A stretch of 9,109 nt of DNA from Brevibacillus sp. Its GTDB lineage: Bacteria > Bacillota > Bacilli > Brevibacillales > Brevibacillaceae. Where the stretch lies: the NCBI GenBank assembly GCA_029240815.1, contig JARDZO010000230.1:1-9109 (forward strand), given 5' to 3'. Numbering within the stretch: the first letter of the stretch is position 1; every line of letters starts with the position of its first letter. Positions 6,020 to 9,109 of this stretch are shown here, piece after piece. The notes beneath the pieces are model-generated. The model worked only from the letters and a program-made list of their open reading frames with translations, had not been told where the DNA came from and did not search any database. The translations under genes and the position numbers were made by a program.

Positions 6020-7033
6020 TTGTCACTATTGGAAGTAAACGACTTGAAAATATACTACAAAACGTCCCGTGGGATCAGCAAGGCCGTTGACGGTGTATCC
6101 TTCACAGTCGATCAGGGAAGAAGTATCGGACTTGTGGGTGAGAGCGGCTGTGGCAAAAGCACCTTGGTGAAAGGCATCATTCGTGTTCTCGCTGGAAATG
6201 GTTTGATCGCAGGTGGTACCGTCAAGTTTGAAGGAAATGATCTGACGCAAATGACAGAGTCTGCCATCCGAAATATTCGCTGGAAGGATCTTTCCCTTAT
6301 TCCGCAGGCAGCGATGGACTCTCTGAATCCCGTCTATCCCGTCATTGACTCGTTTCTGGAAATCTTGATGCTGAAGGGAAAGCTGAATCGTGCGGGGGCG
6401 ACGAAGAGGGCGCATGAGCTGTTTACCATGGTCGGATTGGACACGAAGCGATTGGGCTATTACCCTCACGAATTTTCTGGCGGCATGAAGCAACGGGCGA
6501 TGATCGCGCTTGCGCTGGCACTCAATCCCAAGCTTGTCATAGCGGATGAGCCGGTTACCGCGTTGGACGTGATCGTTCAAAATCAAGTGCTACGCGTTCT
6601 GAAAAATTTGAAAAAAGAATTAGGTCTAACACTGGTGATGATCACGCACGATATCTCCGTCGTGGCCGAGACTTGTGACGATGTCGCTGTGATGTACGCA
6701 GGAAAGATCATTGAGATCGGACCTGTTTCGCGAGTGTTGAAGAACTCCACCCACCCCTACACGATGGGTCTGGCCAACGCTTTTCCCAATTTAAAGAAAG
6801 CGGAAGGCACACTCATTTCCATAGAAGGATCGCCACCGGATCTGGTAGATCCGCCCAAGGGATGCAGATTTTCTGCCCGTTGTCCTTTTACAGTCGAAGC
6901 CTGTACACAGGAAGAGCCTTTGCTCGTCCCAGTGGGCGAGAATCATTTCGCTGCATGTCACCGGCTGGACGAAATCGCTGTCCTACAGGAAAAAGCCAAG
7001 GAGGTGGCAACATGGCGGAAAATCCCATCATAG
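6020..7033 (+). CDS. Peptide ABC transporter ATP-binding protein, DppD/OppD type
   Basis: This is a 337-residue cytoplasmic ATPase that powers import together with the next gene product. Visible motifs are Walker A GESGCGKST (40-48), Q-loop Gln96, ABC signature FSGGM (152-156), Walker B ending ADEP with Glu177, and H-loop His210. The C-terminal oligopeptide-transporter extension begins with HPYT (245-248) and carries four cysteines, Cys282, 288, 295 and 313, spaced C-x5-C-x6-C-x17-C. Equivalent cysteines in characterised peptide permease ATPases have been reported to hold a [4Fe-4S] cluster, so I infer one here. The start is TTG, chosen on its ribosome binding site and because it gives the usual MSLLEV N-terminus. 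The 3' end overlaps the next gene by 22 bp. Confidence 0.94.
   Translation: MSLLEVNDLKIYYKTSRGISKAVDGVSFTVDQGRSIGLVGESGCGKSTLVKGIIRVLAGNGLIAGGTVKFEGNDLTQMTESAIRNIRWKDLSLIPQAAMDSLNPVYPVIDSFLEILMLKGKLNRAGATKRAHELFTMVGLDTKRLGYYPHEFSGGMKQRAMIALALALNPKLVIADEPVTALDVIVQNQVLRVLKNLKKELGLTLVMITHDISVVAETCDDVAVMYAGKIIEIGPVSRVLKNSTHPYTMGLANAFPNLKKAEGTLISIEGSPPDLVDPPKGCRFSARCPFTVEACTQEEPLLVPVGENHFAACHRLDEIAVLQEKAKEVATWRKIPS
6998..7006 (+). promoter_or_regulatory. Ribosome binding site inside the preceding gene, decides ATG 7012
   Basis: AAGGAGGTG is a perfect Shine-Dalgarno sequence ending 5 nt before the ATG at 7012. The frame is open back to 6862, but that extension runs through conserved codons of the upstream ATPase and has no family resemblance. 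Confidence 0.85.
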
Positions 7034-8043
7034 AGGTGCGTGGGCTCTCCAAGCATTTTGAAGCGAGGCAGCATTTGTTTCGCAAAAGCGGGGAAGGGAC
7101 GGGCGTCTTAAAGGCGGTGGATGATGTCAGTTTTCGAATCCCAAAAGGTCACTCTCTCGGTATAGCAGGTGAGAGCGGGTGCGGGAAAACAACGACCGCC
7201 AAGATGTTATTGAAGCTCTATGAACCAACCTCTGGAACCTTTTTATTCAATGGCAAAGATATCACCCAGTTGAAAGGGAAAGAAGAGCTCAAGCAATTTC
7301 GCAAGCAAGCGCAATTGATGTTCCAGAATCCGTTTGAAGCATTAAATCCTCGCTTCACTATATTTCGTACTTTGCTGGAGCCGCTCATCGTCCACGACAT
7401 CGGGACAAAGGAAGAGCGCGTACTCCTCATCAAACAAGCACTGGAGCATGTGAATTTGATTCCCGCCGAAAATTACTTCGAAAAGTACCCCCATCAAATG
7501 AGCGGCGGACAGCTTCAACGAGTTGTTTTAGCAAGGGCCTTAATCGTCGATCCGATCTTTTTGGTGGCGGATGAGCCCGTGTCCATGCTGGATGTATCCG
7601 TACGCGCTGGTGTCCTCAACTTGATGAAAACATTGACGAAAAGGCTACAGCTCACGACTGTCTACATCTCGCACGATTTATCTCTCATCTCGTACATGTG
7701 CGAGCAAACGGCAATCATGTACCTGGGGAAAGTCGTGGAGATCGGGGATACATTCAGTGTTTTACATGAACCAAAGCACCCGTATACGCAAGCATTGCTA
7801 GCAGCAGTACCCTCTCCAGATCCTGACGAGGAACCGGAAGAGGTTCGCATAAAAAATCATGTGCCGAGCCCGATCAACATGCCCAAAGGCTGCCATTTTC
7901 AAGACCGGTGCCCGTATACCGAAGCTATCTGTCGGGAACAAACTCCCGAAATGAGAAGAGCAGCTACCGGGCAGATCGTTGCTTGCCACATGGTTACGCC
8001 TCATATCGAAAGAAAAGGAATCAGAGAGGAGCATGTGATATGA
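7012..8043 (+). CDS. Peptide ABC transporter ATP-binding protein, DppF/OppF type
   Basis: This 343-residue protein is the second ATPase, expected to form the heterodimeric motor with the DppD-type subunit. Motifs are Walker A GESGCGKTT (53-61), Q-loop Gln105 in FQNPFEALNPR, signature MSGGQ (163-167), Walker B ending ADEP with Glu188, and H-loop His221. The C-terminal extension starts at HPYT (256-259) and ends with Cys294, 300, 307 and 325. These have the same C-x5-C-x6-C-x17-C spacing as the partner, so both ATPases may carry the metal-cluster motif. The start overlaps the preceding gene by 22 bp, and the end overlaps the racemase start through an ATGA junction (8040-8043), indicating translational coupling on both sides. 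Confidence 0.94.
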   Translation: MAENPIIEVRGLSKHFEARQHLFRKSGEGTGVLKAVDDVSFRIPKGHSLGIAGESGCGKTTTAKMLLKLYEPTSGTFLFNGKDITQLKGKEELKQFRKQAQLMFQNPFEALNPRFTIFRTLLEPLIVHDIGTKEERVLLIKQALEHVNLIPAENYFEKYPHQMSGGQLQRVVLARALIVDPIFLVADEPVSMLDVSVRAGVLNLMKTLTKRLQLTTVYISHDLSLISYMCEQTAIMYLGKVVEIGDTFSVLHEPKHPYTQALLAAVPSPDPDEEPEEVRIKNHVPSPINMPKGCHFQDRCPYTEAICREQTPEMRRAATGQIVACHMVTPHIERKGIREEHVI

Positions 8044-8795
8044 AGATCATGTATGTCGTACCCGGCCCCATGGATCAGACGGAGGCCACACGTAGAGGAG
8101 AACTGCTCAAGCTTTGGGCTGCACCAGGTACGAACGTGGAGATCGTCACGGTACAAGAAGGTCCTGCGTCTATCGAATCCATGTACGAAGAGTACCTGTC
8201 CATCCCACCCGTTGCCAAGATCATGTATCAGTTAGAACAGGAAGGCTATGATGCCGCCATACTCGGTTGTGCAGGTGATCCTGGATTGGATGCGTTTCGG
8301 GAAATCACGACCAACATGCTGATCGTAGGGCCAGCCGCCAGCAGCTTTCACGCAGCAGCCATGCTTGGCCACCAATTCACCTTGCTCACGGTTGCAGACA
8401 GCATGATTGGCTCTAGCCATGAATTAGTCGCGAAATCTGGCCTAACCGACAAGCTAGCCTCCGTTCGCGCCGTCAACATACCCGTATTGGAGCTCGCAGT
8501 AAATCGAGAAGCGACGCTTGAAAAGCTCGTTCGAATAGGACGTGAAGCGATCGAAAAGGATCGCGCAGACGTACTGGTGCTCGGCTGCATGTCCATGGGA
8601 TTTTTGAATGTGGCGGAGGAGATGCAGGAAGCACTTGGCATCCCGGTAGTCAACCCATCTAAAATCGCCTTGAAAATGACTGAAGCCCTGGTCTCCATCG
8701 ATCTGGTTCACTCTAAAAAGGCTTTCGCTCTTCCACCCAAGCTAGCCAGCGGGAAAGTGAAATCGTTGAATGAGCTGCTGGTAAGTCGTTCGTAA
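8040..8795 (+). CDS. Asp/Glu/hydantoin racemase-family protein, copy 1
   Basis: This 251-residue cytoplasmic protein is of normal length for the family. These cofactor-independent enzymes interconvert stereoisomers of acidic amino acids or 5-substituted hydantoins using two opposed cysteines. Both are present: Cys77 in LGCAGDPGLDA and Cys183 in LGCMSMG. The first motif is closest to what I know from hydantoin racemases rather than glutamate or aspartate racemases, though substrate cannot be fixed from this. The ATG at 8040 is chosen because AGAGGAG (8025-8031) lies 8 nt before it and it overlaps the ATPase stop codon; the longer open frame from 7908 runs through the ATPase gene. Co-transcription with a peptide importer and a peptidase suggests it acts on an imported or released amino acid derivative. 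Other members of the superfamily are decarboxylases or isomerases, so these remain alternatives. Confidence 0.85.
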   Translation: MKIMYVVPGPMDQTEATRRGELLKLWAAPGTNVEIVTVQEGPASIESMYEEYLSIPPVAKIMYQLEQEGYDAAILGCAGDPGLDAFREITTNMLIVGPAASSFHAAAMLGHQFTLLTVADSMIGSSHELVAKSGLTDKLASVRAVNIPVLELAVNREATLEKLVRIGREAIEKDRADVLVLGCMSMGFLNVAEEMQEALGIPVVNPSKIALKMTEALVSIDLVHSKKAFALPPKLASGKVKSLNELLVSRS

Positions 8796-8802
8796 CGGGA
8801 AT

Positions 8803-8810
8803 GGGGGTGG
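8803..8810 (+). promoter_or_regulatory. Ribosome binding site for the GTG start at 8818
   Basis: The G-rich GGGGGTGG ends 7 nt before the GTG at 8818. The ATG at 8801 is out of frame and stops after six codons. Confidence 0.5.
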
Positions 8811-8817
8811 ATCGCGG

Positions 8818-9109
8818 GTGAAAGTAGCCTATGTCGGAGCAGCCCCAAAGTCTGCCGAAGAGGTGGAGCGCAGACGCATTCTGCTGCAGCATTGGGCGGC
8901 GCCGGTTACGACCATTGAGATGGTTTACGCAGAGGAAGGACCAGCATCTATTGAATCCATGTATGAAGAGTACCTAGCCATTCCGCAATACGCCAAAAGC
9001 ATGGTTCGATTGGAACGCGAAGGCTATGATGCGGCGATTGTTGGTTGCGCAGGCGATCCAGGTATCGATGCCTATCGGGAGGTTTGTACAAACATGCTCG
9101 TAGTGGGAC
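8818..9109 (+). CDS. Asp/Glu/hydantoin racemase-family protein, copy 2 (cut by window end)
   Basis: Ninety-seven codons are visible before the window ends, with no stop. The GTG start 22 bp after the preceding gene gives MKVAYV, aligning without gaps to copy 1. By my hand alignment 62 of 97 residues are identical, including an unbroken run GPASIESMYEEYL and the first catalytic motif GCAGDPGIDA with Cys77. The second catalytic cysteine lies beyond the window. This is a tandem duplicate with enough divergence (mostly residues 1-40) to allow a different substrate, or to form a heteromer with copy 1. It probably continues for about 150 more residues. Confidence 0.85.
   Translation, partial: MKVAYVGAAPKSAEEVERRRILLQHWAAPVTTIEMVYAEEGPASIESMYEEYLAIPQYAKSMVRLEREGYDAAIVGCAGDPGIDAYREVCTNMLVVG

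Noticed and set aside
6026..6586. 186-codon open frame on the - strand
   Set aside because: It lies antisense to the DppD-type ATPase, resembles no family, is not preceded by a ribosome binding site I can see, and is explained by the codon pattern of the real gene.
6862..7011. N-terminal extension of the second ATPase
   Set aside because: It overlaps the cysteine-motif region of the upstream ATPase in another frame, while a perfect ribosome binding site points to ATG 7012.
7908..8039. N-terminal extension of the first racemase
   Set aside because: It overlaps the end of the second ATPase gene out of frame; the ATG at 8040 has its own ribosome binding site and gives the normal family N-terminus.

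Overview
The window carries one strand-uniform gene cluster, read entirely on the + strand and cut off at its right end. GC content looks moderate, the Shine-Dalgarno sites are strong and purine-rich, several starts are TTG, and the terminators are hairpin plus T-run. The first gene of the ABC transporter is a lipoprotein. Together these suggest a Gram-positive bacterium of the Bacillota. A Brevibacillus- or Paenibacillaceae-like organism is my best guess, but I could not run a taxonomic search.

Layout: (1) Positions 1-469 hold no gene I can support. They contain a terminator at the left edge that probably ends an off-window unit, two palindromes, a second strong terminator at 203-250, and a weak promoter candidate with an operator-like palindrome. 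(2) 470-2221 is a cytoplasmic M28-family peptidase with a PA domain and a C-terminal dimerisation-like region. (3) 2247-3971 is a lipoprotein solute-binding protein of the dipeptide/oligopeptide/nickel class. (4) 3972-4072 is an intercistronic gap with a 14-bp hairpin. (5) 4073-5062 and 5068-6003 are the two DppB/DppC-type permeases. (6) 6020-7033 and 7012-8043 are the two DppD/DppF-type ATPases. (7) 8040-8795 is an Asp/Glu/hydantoin racemase-family protein, followed by a close paralogue (8818 to the window edge) that is cut off.

The most unusual item is the binding protein. Its domain order is circularly permuted: the segment that normally forms the C-terminal third of an SBP_bac_5 protein sits directly after the lipoprotein signal, and the protein ends at the point where that segment would normally begin. 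The frame is continuous, so this looks like a genuine natural permutation rather than a broken gene. A second point is that the M28 peptidase lacks the usual catalytic Glu-Glu pair, with Gly-His-Ser at that position.

Taken together, the cluster looks like a self-contained uptake and processing module. The lipoprotein captures a peptide-like ligand, the two permeases and two ATPases import it, the M28 enzyme probably cleaves it inside the cell, and the two racemase-like enzymes act on the released amino acid or a cyclic derivative. The actual substrate cannot be read from the sequence.
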